Assembly: GCA_021818715.1 (NCBI GenBank)
Contig: JAKATN010000007.1
Coordinates: forward strand, 1-50,591
Length of the DNA stretch: 50,591 bases
Source of the DNA: Thermoplasmata archaeon
GTDB taxonomy: Archaea; Thermoplasmatota; Thermoplasmata; Thermoplasmatales; Thermoplasmataceae
Reading direction: 5' to 3'
Every line of letters starts with the position of its first letter. The first letter of the stretch is position 1. Made by a program: the position numbers and the translations under genes. Shown here piece after piece: positions 34,550-44,035 of the stretch. The notes beneath the pieces are model-generated. The model worked only from the letters and a program-made list of their open reading frames with translations, did not search any database and had not been told where the DNA came from.

Positions 34550-35272
34550 TTACAGTGCAAGGTTGATTATCAACCTCTTGTTTATCTTTCCCTTCACCAG
34601 CGTTGTCTTTATCGTTATCTTTCCTATTTCTGAGGTGTTCTTCACCTGAATTCCCATGTCAAACTGGGTTGCCAGGCCAGGGATTTCCGTCACCCTTATT
34701 TTCTCGTAGTCGGGTATGCTGTTCTTGTTCAGGAACATCAGTGTCCCATTCCTGGCGAATTCTTCCTTTGAAATGTATCGGCTGGTTATCGGCAGGGCTG
34801 AAGCCATCTTTTCGTTCGCTGCAGCTTCGATATCCTTCACCAGTTCATCGCTAAGGTCCTTATCCGTAAGCAGGTCAATCCATGACTGATCATCATATGT
34901 TTCATTCATCCTCGTGAGGCATTTCAGTTTTTCATAAGCGATTCCCGCGACAAGAAACATTGCGCTCCTGAATCTCATGTGAATATGTCTTATGTTCCAG
35001 TCGATTACCTGTTTGACAGATTTGCCCGCTATGTCCTGGGGGTATGGATCATACAGGGACATAAGGTGGACAAAAAGTCCGTCGCTCCAGGCTTCTGCGA
35101 TAACAAACTCTTTTCCGTCTATGATCACCTTTCCCCTGTCGTTTGGTTGTCCGAAGCCTGTGGGAAAGAAAATGCTTCTATCAACGACCAGGTCCGTAAA
35201 TTCAACTTGTGTCACGGTGCTTATGCACTCCGTTTCATAGGGGCGATCCAGGTACAAGAGTTCTGTTGGCAT
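34550..35272 (-). CDS. AlaX-like protein lacking the zinc-binding residues
   Basis: 240 residues with the fold signature of alanyl-tRNA editing (AlaX) proteins: YLDRPYETEC near the start, VVDRSIFFPTGFGQPNDRG (30-47) and the terminal VKNTSEIGKI (210-219). The two His of the normal H-x-x-x-H site align with R102 and F106 (RSAMF), and the Cys and His of the C-G-G-T-H site align with D205 and Q209. All four zinc ligands are therefore gone. It is probably not an ordinary Ser/Gly-tRNA-Ala deacylase. It may be a binding protein, a pseudo-enzyme or a new activity. The TATA-like AATAAATA 24 bases upstream favours a leaderless ATG. Confidence 0.75.
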   Translation of the reverse strand: MPTELLYLDRPYETECISTVTQVEFTDLVVDRSIFFPTGFGQPNDRGKVIIDGKEFVIAEAWSDGLFVHLMSLYDPYPQDIAGKSVKQVIDWNIRHIHMRFRSAMFLVAGIAYEKLKCLTRMNETYDDQSWIDLLTDKDLSDELVKDIEAAANEKMASALPITSRYISKEEFARNGTLMFLNKNSIPDYEKIRVTEIPGLATQFDMGIQVKNTSEIGKITIKTTLVKGKINKRLIINLAL

Positions 35273-35292
35273 TCTGCAGCAAAATCTTAATA

Positions 35293-35300
35293 GTATTTAT
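35293..35300. promoter_or_regulatory. Shared divergent TATA element for alaX-like and pcc1 genes
   Basis: A short A/T element (GTATTTAT on plus, AATAAATA on minus, 35293-35300) sits 24 bases before the AlaX-like ATG on the minus strand and about 22 bases before the ATG at 35318 on the plus strand. One box may therefore serve both directions in a 36-base gap. Confidence 0.45.
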
Positions 35301-35308
35301 TGATTTTT

Positions 35309-35545
35309 ATGAAAGCTATGGAACTGTCTCTTGAATTGGTTATCCGTAATCTCAGGGTAGACTGCAATGACGTCCTGTATTCACTAAAACCGGATAATGC
35401 TGGTATGATCGATGGGGAATGCATGGAAAATAATTCCCTGAAATTTACAGTCACTAGAATTAAGCCCTCGTCAATCTACTCACTCACTGAGGAACTGGTG
35501 ATGAGCGTAGACGAGGTTGAGAAAATGGGAGAAGGCTACTCCTGA
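35309..35545 (+). CDS. pcc1: KEOPS-complex subunit Pcc1-like protein
   Basis: About 78 residues. The pattern LYSLKPDN followed by short strands and a helix ending SVDEVEKM fits the CTAG/Pcc1 fold, the small dimerisation subunit of KEOPS, which adds the threonylcarbamoyl group at A37 of ANN-decoding tRNAs together with Kae1, Bud32 and Cgi121. Those partners are not in the window. The start is either ATG 35309 or ATG 35318. The latter suits the TATA position. It ends ten bases beyond the stop codon of the convergent TFB gene. Confidence 0.72.
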   Translation: MKAMELSLELVIRNLRVDCNDVLYSLKPDNAGMIDGECMENNSLKFTVTRIKPSSIYSLTEELVMSVDEVEKMGEGYS

Positions 35546-36492
35546 ATGCCAAGGGGTAGCTTTTCTGTAAGTTCCTTGTACCTGTTTCTTATTGTTACCT
35601 CGGTGACTCCAGCCACTTCTGAGACAGCTCTCTGGGTCCTGCGCTCCCCTGTCAGGAGTGACGCAATATATATAGCGGCTGCAGCAACCCCTGTGGGCCC
35701 CTTACCGGAGGTCAGGTCATTATCCCGCGCCATCTTCAGGATCTCCAGCGCCTTTTTTCTGGCTTCCTGGGAAAGCTTGAGCCGGCTGCAGAACCTGTTG
35801 ACATAGTCGTCAGGTTTTGAAGGGAGTATGTTCAGCTTGAGGTATCTGCTCATGATCCTGTATGTCCTGCCTATTTCCTTCTTCTTTACCCTGGTTACAG
35901 AACCTATCTCATCCAGTGTCCTGGGAACATTGGTAAGCCTGCAGGCTGCATAAATGGAACCGGCAACTACCCCCTCAATACTCCTGCCGCGAATCATGTT
36001 CTGCTTCACTGCCTTCCTGTATATCACCGCGGCAGTCTCTCTGACGTCGTTTGGTATGCTGAGATTTGATGCCATTCTTTCAAGCTCCTGAAGAGCCTGT
36101 GAAAGGTTTCTCTCAGCAGCATTAGACACCTTGATTCGCTTCTGCCACTTTCTGAGCCTGTAAAGCTGAGCCCTGTTTCTGGTCGGGATTGACTTCCCGT
36201 ATGAATCCTTGTTCTTCCAGGAAATGTCCGTAGAAAGACCCTTGTCGTGTATCGTAAATGTCATGGGCGAGCCTGCTCTCGATCTCGCATCGTTCTGCTC
36301 GGAATCGAATGCCCTCCACTCGGGCCCCTGATCAATGAAGTTGTCGTCTATGACAATCCCGCAGTTGTTACAGATCAATTCTCCGCGTTCATAATCCCTA
36401 ACGATTTGCGTGGAACCGCATTCCGGGCATTTAACAATCTCATCCGTTTTTCGCTCCTTTTTCTCTTCGGCCTCAGTCATATATTTTCTCAC
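35536..36492 (-). CDS. tfb: Transcription initiation factor TFB
   Basis: 318 residues. An N-terminal zinc ribbon (C22, C25, C41, C44), the B-reader/linker region (residues about 55-110), then two cyclin-like repeats, the second with a helix-turn-helix near the end ([12 protein letters not shown]). It recruits RNA polymerase to TATA/BRE promoters bound by TBP. The start is GTG overlapping the Gar1 stop by four bases, or ATG four codons later (36480). It is linked to Gar1, an arrangement also found in other euryarchaea. Confidence 0.96.
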   Translation of the reverse strand: MRKYMTEAEEKKERKTDEIVKCPECGSTQIVRDYERGELICNNCGIVIDDNFIDQGPEWRAFDSEQNDARSRAGSPMTFTIHDKGLSTDISWKNKDSYGKSIPTRNRAQLYRLRKWQKRIKVSNAAERNLSQALQELERMASNLSIPNDVRETAAVIYRKAVKQNMIRGRSIEGVVAGSIYAACRLTNVPRTLDEIGSVTRVKKKEIGRTYRIMSRYLKLNILPSKPDDYVNRFCSRLKLSQEARKKALEILKMARDNDLTSGKGPTGVAAAAIYIASLLTGERRTQRAVSEVAGVTEVTIRNRYKELTEKLPLGIQE

Positions 36493-36707
36493 CTGAAATA
36501 CACGGATTCAACTCCATCCAGATTTGCCTTTGCGTCTCTAAGTTTCAGTATTGCCATCGGTTCCCTGACAGGGCCAAGTATCTTAACCACCTTGCCTATG
36601 GGTACATTACCGTTGATGTAGGCTCTGCTGTACATCTCCACGGGTGCTTTGAGTGATAGGAGGACCTCGTCTCCATTACGTCTGATTATCCTTCCGGCTT
36701 GATCCAT
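36489..36707 (-). CDS. gar1: H/ACA RNA-protein component Gar1
   Basis: 72 residues, beta-barrel. Motifs include [18 protein letters not shown], typical of the archaeal Gar1 core, which helps Cbf5 release substrate in H/ACA guide RNA pseudouridylation complexes. It is first in a two-gene unit with TFB. The promoter is a clean TATA box about 28 bases upstream (leaderless). Confidence 0.9.
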   Translation of the reverse strand: MDQAGRIIRRNGDEVLLSLKAPVEMYSRAYINGNVPIGKVVKILGPVREPMAILKLRDAKANLDGVESVYFR

Positions 36708-36730
36708 CGGTCATTCTATAATTCGAGTTA

Positions 36731-36740
36731 GTATATAAAC
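36731..36740 (-). promoter_or_regulatory. TATA box for gar1-tfb
   Basis: GTTTATATAC on the minus strand is centred 28 bases from the Gar1 ATG. The rest of the divergent gap towards RaSEA is very AT-rich (AATATTTTTGTATTTAATT on plus), with at least two more TATA-like boxes that could drive the plus-strand gene. Confidence 0.6.
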
Positions 36741-36836
36741 ATTCCGTAAAAGTATTAATATTTTTGTATTTAATTAGAATTGTTAAAATTTAGGCTCCGT
36801 CAGCATTCCCCGTGCATCAATCAACCTTTTATCTTC

Positions 36837-37913
36837 ATGCAGAATAATGAAACCATGATAGACAGGGAACTGGCCAGCTTCGTGAAAAACCTGATGCCTA
36901 AAGAAAGGAGATCAGGCAACAACGCAAAACCCGTTTCTGTCTGGATGGAGATGGACAGGATCCGTGGTTATCCGGAGCAGACCTGCGTCGCGATTTTCAG
37001 GACTACAGGATGCTCCTGGTATAACTTTTCCTCCTGCAGCATGTGCGGATATTTCAACGATATTTCCAGCACGGTGACAGAGGAGAATCTCATGAAGCAG
37101 ACGGATGAGATCATCCACTATCTGGGAAATACCGAAACACTGAAGGTGTTCACCTCGGGAAGTTTCCTTGACCCCATTGAGATGCCGGTACGGGCAAGGG
37201 ATTATTTCTATGACTCCATAAGCGGGAAGATTGACAAGCTTCTGGTGGAGTCCAGAACCGAATACATCACGCCATCGAATCTTTCCCCGATTAAGGACCG
37301 GAAATTGAAAGCCAGAATTGCAATTGGGGTAGAGAGCGCAAATGACGAGATAATTGCAAGGAGCATAAACAAGGGTAGCAGCTTTAACAAGTTTGTTACC
37401 GCAGCCAGGACCAGTAAGGAACAGGGCTTCGAGGTGAGAAGCTATCTTTTGCTAAAGCCGCCGTTCATGTCAGAGGCTGAAGCGGTTGATGACTGCATGC
37501 GATCCATAGCCCTTGTTGCCCCATACTCAACTGATATTTCGGTGAATCCAATGAATATACAGAAGAACACTCTTGTTGAATATCTTTGGAAAAGGGGACA
37601 GTACAGGCCGCCAAGGCTATGGTCCCTGGCCAGGATCCTTGTCTGGGCAGGCAGGAGCGGGTTCAACGTGGTATCTTATCCCACCGGGGGGAACAGGGAA
37701 AGGGGGGTGCACAACGATCTTCATGATGACAGGCTGCTGAATCTGATAGTCCAGTCTTCCCTGAGCCAGGGCTTCGATGAACTCGATAAATATATCCAGG
37801 CCTCTGACCTTTCCAGATATTATAATGACCTCGAGGTTGAAAATCTTCTCCCTGAGGAGATAGATTACCATAAGCTGATACACGAGATGTCCTATTCCAG
37901 AATCAGCGTATGA
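36837..37913 (+). CDS. Radical SAM archaeosine enzyme RaSEA-like
   Basis: 358 residues from ATG 36837; another ATG at 36855 and a TTG at 36780 are alternatives. The cluster motif is C59-x7-C67-x2-C70 (TTGCSWYNFSSCSMCGY), which differs from the usual CxxxCxxC and is the hallmark of the RaSEA/TIGR01210 family. RaSEA converts the lysine-modified preQ0 intermediate in tRNA to archaeosine at position 15. It depends on ArcS and TGT, neither of which lies in this window. ThiL follows ten bases after the stop. Confidence 0.82.
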   Translation: MQNNETMIDRELASFVKNLMPKERRSGNNAKPVSVWMEMDRIRGYPEQTCVAIFRTTGCSWYNFSSCSMCGYFNDISSTVTEENLMKQTDEIIHYLGNTETLKVFTSGSFLDPIEMPVRARDYFYDSISGKIDKLLVESRTEYITPSNLSPIKDRKLKARIAIGVESANDEIIARSINKGSSFNKFVTAARTSKEQGFEVRSYLLLKPPFMSEAEAVDDCMRSIALVAPYSTDISVNPMNIQKNTLVEYLWKRGQYRPPRLWSLARILVWAGRSGFNVVSYPTGGNRERGVHNDLHDDRLLNLIVQSSLSQGFDELDKYIQASDLSRYYNDLEVENLLPEEIDYHKLIHEMSYSRISV

Positions 37914-37923
37914 GGAAGAAAGC

Positions 37924-38871
37924 GTGAAGCTTAGCGGGATTGGAGAAAGGGAAATAATAAGAAGGCTCACTTCAGAGTCTGGTGTCCACGAACTGGAGGA
38001 TTGTGCAGTCCTGGACTTTGGCGACGGGCAACTGCTTCTTTCCACGGATTCTGTCTCCTACGAGAATAACATTCCAAAAGGCGCGGATCCGGAAATGATC
38101 GGGAAATTCCTCGCATCGATAAACCTGAGCGACATAGCTGCAATGGGCGGCATTCCCATTGGCATGCTGATCGCCCTCTTTCTGCCCGGGGATACCGAGT
38201 TTGAATTTGTGCAAAGGGTGTATCGCGGAATAAACATACGGCTGCAGGAGTTCGACTGCAAAATCCTCGGGGGGGATACCAAGGAATCCGGCACTTTCAG
38301 CATAGCTGGAACAATAGTTGGAAAGTCGGGAAGTGGCGGGGTGGTCAGGCAGAGCGGAATTGCACCAGGGCAGGTAATGGGAATAACAGGTTCCCTTGGA
38401 CGTGCTGCTGCCGGTAAAATCTTTTTCGAAAACGGTTACAGGAAATCCCATGGTATCAGGCTGATGCTGGATTTTATGCCCAGGATCAATGAGGCGCTTG
38501 CACTTGCACGAAATGGCGCAAAATTCATGACCGATCTCTCCGACGGGCTTTACTCATCTCTCTGGAAAATAAAGGATTATTCCGGACTCGGTGCGAGAAT
38601 AGTCGCCGAAGATATCCCTATACATACTTCTATGGAAAAGGCAGGGGAACTTTCGCCGATTGACATTATCGAAACTGCTTGCAATTACGGTGGCGATTAT
38701 GAGATTTTGTTCACGATTGAAAACCACGAATATGGGGATTTCAGGAAAAAGATGGCCGAAGAAAAAATCCCTGTATTCTTCATCGGCGAAGTGTACGATG
38801 GAGACATTATAATTTACAGGGACAACGAATGGAAAAAGGTTTTGGAAAAAGGATACGAACATTTCAGATGA
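37924..38871 (+). CDS. thiL: Thiamine-monophosphate kinase
   Basis: 315 residues, normal for the family. It phosphorylates thiamine monophosphate to thiamine diphosphate. Family motifs are ISDIAAMGG-like LSDIAAMGG, LGGDTKES (ATP and metal), and NYGGDYEILF. The start is GTG at 37924, ten bases after the RaSEA stop, with a purine-rich GGAAGAAA just before it. A different ATG downstream would truncate the conserved GIGEREI opening. Confidence 0.93.
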   Translation: MKLSGIGEREIIRRLTSESGVHELEDCAVLDFGDGQLLLSTDSVSYENNIPKGADPEMIGKFLASINLSDIAAMGGIPIGMLIALFLPGDTEFEFVQRVYRGINIRLQEFDCKILGGDTKESGTFSIAGTIVGKSGSGGVVRQSGIAPGQVMGITGSLGRAAAGKIFFENGYRKSHGIRLMLDFMPRINEALALARNGAKFMTDLSDGLYSSLWKIKDYSGLGARIVAEDIPIHTSMEKAGELSPIDIIETACNYGGDYEILFTIENHEYGDFRKKMAEEKIPVFFIGEVYDGDIIIYRDNEWKKVLEKGYEHFR

Positions 38872-38924
38872 CTGGCATTTTGCTGCCTCTTCACTCAAGT
38901 GGTTGGTCTGGCAATTGTTCAAAA

Positions 38925-38933
38925 AAATATATA
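38925..38933 (+). promoter_or_regulatory. TATA box for ileS
   Basis: AAATATATA is centred about 27 bases before the ATG at 38956, implying a leaderless message. Confidence 0.55.
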
Positions 38934-38955
38934 GACCAGCAGAGTTTACAGGCTG

Positions 38956-41900
38956 ATGCCCTTCAAGCCATTCCCGCCTGTGGATACAGGCATGAGCATG
39001 TCTGTCATCCAGGATCGTGTCCTGAATGAGTGGGAAAAAGAGTCGCTTGAAGCGAAAATTCTTGATGCCAACAGAGGAGGAAAGGAGTTTATTTTCCTCG
39101 AGGGCCCGCCAACTGCCAACGGCAGACCGCATGTTGGGCACGCAATAACCAGGACAGTAAAGGATACGGTGCTGCGGTATAAGACGATGGCTGGTTACAG
39201 GATCAAGCGAAGAAATGCGGGCTGGGACTGTCATGGACTCGCGGTGGAAATCGAAGCTGAAAAGCACTTTGGTATAACGCAGAAACAGAAAATAGAGGAA
39301 CTTGGCATAGGAATATTCAACAATTATTGCAGGGAAAGCGCATTTCGCTACATCAGGGAATGGAATGATGTAGATCGACTGCTCGGCTATTCCGTCGATC
39401 ACGACCATCCGTACATTACAATGAACAGTGAATACATTGAGAAGGTATGGTGGGCTGTAGATCAGTTCAACAAAAAGGGCTTGCTGTACAAGGATTATAA
39501 AATAGTTCCATACTGCCCCAGATGTGGAACCCCCCTGGCCTCGCATGAACTGTCCCAGGGATACAGGGATGTGAGCGATCCATCGGTCTTCATAAAGTTC
39601 CTGGAAAAGGGAGGGAAAGCGTACTTTCTCGCTTGGACAACCACCCCATGGACCCTTCCTTCGAATCAGTTTCTTGCGGTTTCCCCTGAGGAGGAATACA
39701 GCCTGGTGGAGTTTAACGGCGACCGATATTACCTGCTCTCAAAGAGAGTAACTGCCATTTTTGGCGATTCGGCTAAAGTCATCACCAGGATGAAAGGGAG
39801 CGATCTGAAGGGAAGGGCTTACGAACAGATAATGCCGTTTGCAAAGGTTCCCGCCGGCTCGCTTGTCGTGGTAGCCGAGAACTTTGTGGACACGGAAAAC
39901 GGAACCGGGATAGTGCACATCGCGCCGGCATTCGGGCAGGATGACTTCGATGTTGGAAGGAAAATGAAGGTCAAGCTGGTGAAGCCGGTTGACGAGTCCG
40001 GCAAATTCTCGGACGGAGCCATGCCATGGAACGGGAAATTCGTGAAAGACGCGGACAGTGAGATAATAAAATATCTGAAAGACCATGGGCTGCTGTTCCG
40101 GTCCGAAAGGATTACACACAGTTACCCGTTTTGCTACAGGTGCGATTCGCCAATACTCTATTATCCGCTCGACACGTGGTACCTTTCAGTTTCCAGAGTG
40201 AGAAAGGAACTCGTAACCAACAACGAGAAGATAAACTGGTACCCATCTCACCTTCGCGATGGGAGATTTGGCAACTTCATCAGCGAGGCAAAGGATTGGG
40301 CACTTTCGAGAAATAGGTACTGGGGATCTCCCCTACCGGTATGGACATGCAGGAATGGACACACAAGGATAATCACCAGTGCCCGTGAAATAGAGACCCT
40401 TACGGGAACCTATCCAGAAGACCTTCACCGCCCGTACATAGATGACGTGAAGTTTCCGTGCGAGAAATGCGGGGATATCATGAACAGGGAGCCCTACGTA
40501 ATGGATACATGGTTTGACTCCGGCAGTGCAACATTTGCAGGCCTTCCTTCTGAACCGCTGAATGGTAAAGTCCCAATACCTGAACTACCAGTAGATTTCA
40601 TAAGCGAGGCCATAGACCAGACCCGTGGATGGTACTACGTACTTCATGTAATTTCTTCCGTGATCTTCGGAAAACCTGCCTTCTCCAATTGCGTAACCAT
40701 GGATTTTGTCCTGGACAGCAGGGGCAAAAAAATGAGCAAGAGCAAAGGGAACAGCGTATTCGGTATTGACGCGGTACACGAGAACACGGGGGACGAGTTG
40801 AGGCTTTTCTTTTCCACCGGAGCTCCATGGAAGACGAGGAACTATGACAGGAAAGTCATCGCTGAACTCTCCAGAAAGAACCTTTACACCCTGCTGAACG
40901 TCTATTCCTTCTTTGCGTCAAACGCAAATCTGGATAAATTCCTATACAGCGGACTGACCAGTAATCTGAGGGAACTCGATCAATGGCTGATCTCAAGGGT
41001 GAATTCGGTCGTAAAGAATGTAAGGTCCCACTGCGATTCCTATGAGTTCCATTTAGGCATGGAGGCCATACAGCAACTGATAGATGAACTGTCGAACTTT
41101 TACCTGAGGCTTTCAAGGAGCGTATTCTGGTCTGATGAGTTCACCGAGGAAAAGAAGAGCGGATACTCTGCGCTTTTTTACACCCTCGAAACAATTTCGA
41201 GGCTTATGGCACCATGGATTCCATTTTTTTCTGATTTTCTTTACATGAATCTCACCGGGTCTCACCAGAGTGTCCATTTACAGAGATTCCCTGTCGCCGA
41301 CGAGGATCAGATAAAGCCTGATCTTGAGGAGAGACTTTCCAGGGCATACAGGGTGCTCGAACTTGTCAGGCGGGCAAGACAGGAGAGAAACCTGAAAGCG
41401 AGGCATCCGCTCAAGGAAATACTGATCTTCTCAGAAGGCATCTCTTCTGGCGACCTGGAGGTGGTGTCAGGAGAACTCAATGCCAGGTCAATCCGCATGA
41501 TAGCTGCAGGCGAGAGGCCCTTGATCGTGACCTGCAAGGTCAACTACAACAGGGTGGCACCGGTTCTCAGGGAAAAGCTGAAGGACTTCGAGAAGGTAGT
41601 CAGTGGGCTGTCGCCGGACGAACTGAACAAGGTAAGCAAGGGCCCGATATCGAAAGGGGGATTCACCATAACGCCTGAGGACCTGATCTTTCAGGAAGAG
41701 GCAAGGGAGGGGTATGCAATGCAGGCCGGAAAGGAAGGCATACAGGTATTCATAAACCTTGAAAAGAGCCCAGACCTCGTGGCCGAAGCCCTTGCCAGGG
41801 AGGTCACCAGGAGAATTCAGGTGATGCGCAAGGATCTCAGGCTGGAATACGATGACACGATAGCCACAATTTATGCAGTGGAGGACAACTCTTCAGATTA

Positions 41901-42066
41901 CGCAATAGATTTGGACGTGGTGTTTGAGAAATATTCCGATTTTATCAAGGCACAGACGCTCAGCGGCGATCTGACCTCCGGCGGCCCGGATGCCAGGGAG
42001 GGATACTACCTCAGGAACTGGGACATTGACGGATTGAAGATTGTGCTTGGAATAAAGAAGATCTGA
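38956..42066 (+). CDS. ileS: Isoleucyl-tRNA synthetase
   Basis: 1036 residues, the usual length for archaeal IleRS. Class I motifs are HVGH (59-62, in the GRPHVGHA context) and KMSKS (592-596). A large CP1 editing domain lies between (about 185-390), including the tryptophan-rich WTTTPWTLPSN segment. Further on is the zinc-containing insert and the alpha-helical anticodon-binding part. It charges tRNA-Ile and hydrolyses mischarged Val-tRNA-Ile. Its stop codon lies two bases from the convergent UMP kinase stop. Confidence 0.96.
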   Translation: MPFKPFPPVDTGMSMSVIQDRVLNEWEKESLEAKILDANRGGKEFIFLEGPPTANGRPHVGHAITRTVKDTVLRYKTMAGYRIKRRNAGWDCHGLAVEIEAEKHFGITQKQKIEELGIGIFNNYCRESAFRYIREWNDVDRLLGYSVDHDHPYITMNSEYIEKVWWAVDQFNKKGLLYKDYKIVPYCPRCGTPLASHELSQGYRDVSDPSVFIKFLEKGGKAYFLAWTTTPWTLPSNQFLAVSPEEEYSLVEFNGDRYYLLSKRVTAIFGDSAKVITRMKGSDLKGRAYEQIMPFAKVPAGSLVVVAENFVDTENGTGIVHIAPAFGQDDFDVGRKMKVKLVKPVDESGKFSDGAMPWNGKFVKDADSEIIKYLKDHGLLFRSERITHSYPFCYRCDSPILYYPLDTWYLSVSRVRKELVTNNEKINWYPSHLRDGRFGNFISEAKDWALSRNRYWGSPLPVWTCRNGHTRIITSAREIETLTGTYPEDLHRPYIDDVKFPCEKCGDIMNREPYVMDTWFDSGSATFAGLPSEPLNGKVPIPELPVDFISEAIDQTRGWYYVLHVISSVIFGKPAFSNCVTMDFVLDSRGKKMSKSKGNSVFGIDAVHENTGDELRLFFSTGAPWKTRNYDRKVIAELSRKNLYTLLNVYSFFASNANLDKFLYSGLTSNLRELDQWLISRVNSVVKNVRSHCDSYEFHLGMEAIQQLIDELSNFYLRLSRSVFWSDEFTEEKKSGYSALFYTLETISRLMAPWIPFFSDFLYMNLTGSHQSVHLQRFPVADEDQIKPDLEERLSRAYRVLELVRRARQERNLKARHPLKEILIFSEGISSGDLEVVSGELNARSIRMIAAGERPLIVTCKVNYNRVAPVLREKLKDFEKVVSGLSPDELNKVSKGPISKGGFTITPEDLIFQEEAREGYAMQAGKEGIQVFINLEKSPDLVAEALAREVTRRIQVMRKDLRLEYDDTIATIYAVEDNSSDYAIDLDVVFEKYSDFIKAQTLSGDLTSGGPDAREGYYLRNWDIDGLKIVLGIKKI

Positions 42067-42068
42067 AT

Positions 42069-42746
42069 TCATGAGATCGTGGTACCACTGTGATCCATGC
42101 CGTTGATTACTTTCTCGTACTGTTCAACATCCCTTCCGTCTATCACAACAATTCTTATCTTTGATCTCCTTGCAATGTTAAGTGAGGTAACGTCCATGAA
42201 GACATTCGGTCCTGCCCCGAGCGATCCCACGACTGCCATTGAAACAGCCTCATCATAACCGAGAGCCTTCAGCTTCTTCGCATCGCTGTATTTCCTTGGA
42301 TCCCTCTCATAGACCCCATCCACGGATGTGCCGTTGATAATTACCTTTGCCCCAACCCTTTCTGCCAGGAGCGCAGCAACGGTATCGGTTGTGTGCCCCG
42401 GTTCGGTGCCTCCCATTATCACGCAGCGGTATATGCGAGTCATCTCGGCTGCCTCGTTGATGGTGGTTGGTATCTTTGTGTTGCAGTCACCCAGGAAGGG
42501 TGCCACGGAAAGCGCATTCATCCTGGTCGCGTTTATCCCTATCTCGTCAAGGATATTGTCATTCACGCCAGCTTCCCGTAGCGCATTTATGTAGGATCTG
42601 GCCAGTTTACCGCCCCCGATGACTATGCAGAACTTGTTCCCCTTTCCAGCATTTCCGATCATTGCAGAGAAACGCTTAATGAACATTATGTCAAGTGGAT
42701 CTGAAGTTACCACCGACCCCCCGAGGGAAATCACGAAAATAGGCAT
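42069..42746 (-). CDS. pyrH: UMP kinase
   Basis: 225 residues of the amino-acid-kinase fold, the length of archaeal UMP kinases. Motifs are ISLGGSVV (6-13) for phosphate binding, [14 protein letters not shown], and [13 protein letters not shown] (nucleotide site). It makes UDP from UMP and ATP. Its promoter lies inside the 44-base gap shared with the aRF1 gene. Confidence 0.95.
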   Translation of the reverse strand: MPIFVISLGGSVVTSDPLDIMFIKRFSAMIGNAGKGNKFCIVIGGGKLARSYINALREAGVNDNILDEIGINATRMNALSVAPFLGDCNTKIPTTINEAAEMTRIYRCVIMGGTEPGHTTDTVAALLAERVGAKVIINGTSVDGVYERDPRKYSDAKKLKALGYDEAVSMAVVGSLGAGPNVFMDVTSLNIARRSKIRIVVIDGRDVEQYEKVINGMDHSGTTIS

Positions 42747-42761
42747 ACTACCGGATTAACA

Positions 42762-42778
42762 TTAAATACGATTATAAA
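42762..42778. promoter_or_regulatory. Interleaved divergent TATA boxes of pyrH and prf1
   Basis: TTAAATA at 42762-42768 (plus) is 26 bases before the aRF1 ATG. TTTATAA on the minus strand (42772-42778) is about 29 bases before the UMP kinase ATG. The pair fits within 44 bases, each box lying on the far side of the other, so both transcripts would start at or near their ATG codons. Confidence 0.55.
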
Positions 42779-42790
42779 CTTTCTATCGAA

Positions 42791-44035
42791 ATGCCGCAGG
42801 ATGACGTTCAGCTCAGGAAGTATGAATTTAAGAAGGCTCTTCAGGAGATCGAAAACCTGAAGGGGAATGGAACTGAACTCATCTCCCTGTATGTTCCTCC
42901 GAACAAGCAGATATACGATGTGATCCAGTATCTGAGGGAAGAATATTCCACATCCTCGAACATCAAGTCCAAGTCTACAAGGAAGAATGTGCTTGCTGCA
43001 ATCGAATCGATCATGTCCAGGCTGAGGGTCTTCAAGGCTCCACCACCCACTGGCCTTGTGTTTTTTGTCGGCCATGTTGCAACCAGGGGGGACCTGACCG
43101 ACATGTACACCAAGATCATAGAGCCGCCTGAAGCATTTACGACGTTTCTGTATCGATGCGACTCAGTCTTCCACACGGAAATCCTCAAGGGGCAGCTTGA
43201 GGCCAAGGAGCTTTATGGCCTCATAGTGATCGACAGGAAGGAGGCAACCATAGGCCTGCTGAACGGAACCAACATTGTGCTTATAGCCAATGAACAGTCG
43301 CTTGTTCCCAGCAAGCATCATCAAGGTGGGCAGTCTTCGCGCAGGTACGAAAGACTGATAGAAATTGCCGCCCACGAGTATTTCAAGAAAATTGGGAATA
43401 TAATCAACGAAAGCTTCATGCCCAGGATAAGGGAGATGAAAGCTGTCTTCCTTGGGGGGCCGGGTGCCACCAAGGAGTTCTTTCTCGAAAAGGATTACCT
43501 GAGGAACGAGATCAAGGAAAAGGTGGAGACTCCCTTTGACATAGGTTACACCGATGAGACAGGGCTCCGTGAACTTGTGGAGAAGGCCTCTGACACAATG
43601 AAGGACCTGGAAATTGCCAGGGAAAAGGACCTTCTCAACAAATTTCTAACGGAAGTGAGGAAGGGTGACCAGGGGTTGGCTGCTTATGGTGAGGACTCCA
43701 TTTATAAGGCACTTGAAGACAAGAAAGTCTCCCTGCTGCTGGTATCCGAGGGTCTGAATCGGAAGGTCTTCTCCTACACATGCCCGAGGTGCGGCAAAAG
43801 CGGTTACTTCAAGGAGAAGCCGAATCAGGCTTACTGTCCTGCCTGCTCGATGCAGCTATCTCCAAATGATATCAAGGAAGAGGACATCGTAGAGGTATTC
43901 TACAGGATTGCCGACGCCGGAAATGCCAAGGTTGAATTCATCTCTGAGGAAAGCGAGGAGGGGAAACTCCTGAAGAAGGCATTCGGAGGGATGGCTGCAC
44001 TGCTCCGGTATGCGAGCGAGGCACCCTCATACTGA
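42791..44035 (+). CDS. prf1: Peptide chain release factor aRF1
   Basis: 414 residues, full length. NIKS (57-60) reads the stop codon. GGQ (179-181) triggers peptidyl-tRNA hydrolysis. A zinc site lies near residues 335-355 (CPRCGKSG...CPACS). It recognises all three stop codons and works with aEF1A and ABCE1. The context around GGQ is [11 protein letters not shown], typical for the family. Its stop codon shares a palindromic TGATCA with the convergent PRC gene. Confidence 0.97.
   Translation: MPQDDVQLRKYEFKKALQEIENLKGNGTELISLYVPPNKQIYDVIQYLREEYSTSSNIKSKSTRKNVLAAIESIMSRLRVFKAPPPTGLVFFVGHVATRGDLTDMYTKIIEPPEAFTTFLYRCDSVFHTEILKGQLEAKELYGLIVIDRKEATIGLLNGTNIVLIANEQSLVPSKHHQGGQSSRRYERLIEIAAHEYFKKIGNIINESFMPRIREMKAVFLGGPGATKEFFLEKDYLRNEIKEKVETPFDIGYTDETGLRELVEKASDTMKDLEIAREKDLLNKFLTEVRKGDQGLAAYGEDSIYKALEDKKVSLLLVSEGLNRKVFSYTCPRCGKSGYFKEKPNQAYCPACSMQLSPNDIKEEDIVEVFYRIADAGNAKVEFISEESEEGKLLKKAFGGMAALLRYASEAPSY

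Noticed and set aside
38554-39546. 330-codon frame on the minus strand
   Set aside because: It spans the opposite strand of thiL and ileS, both certain, and has no recognisable domain.
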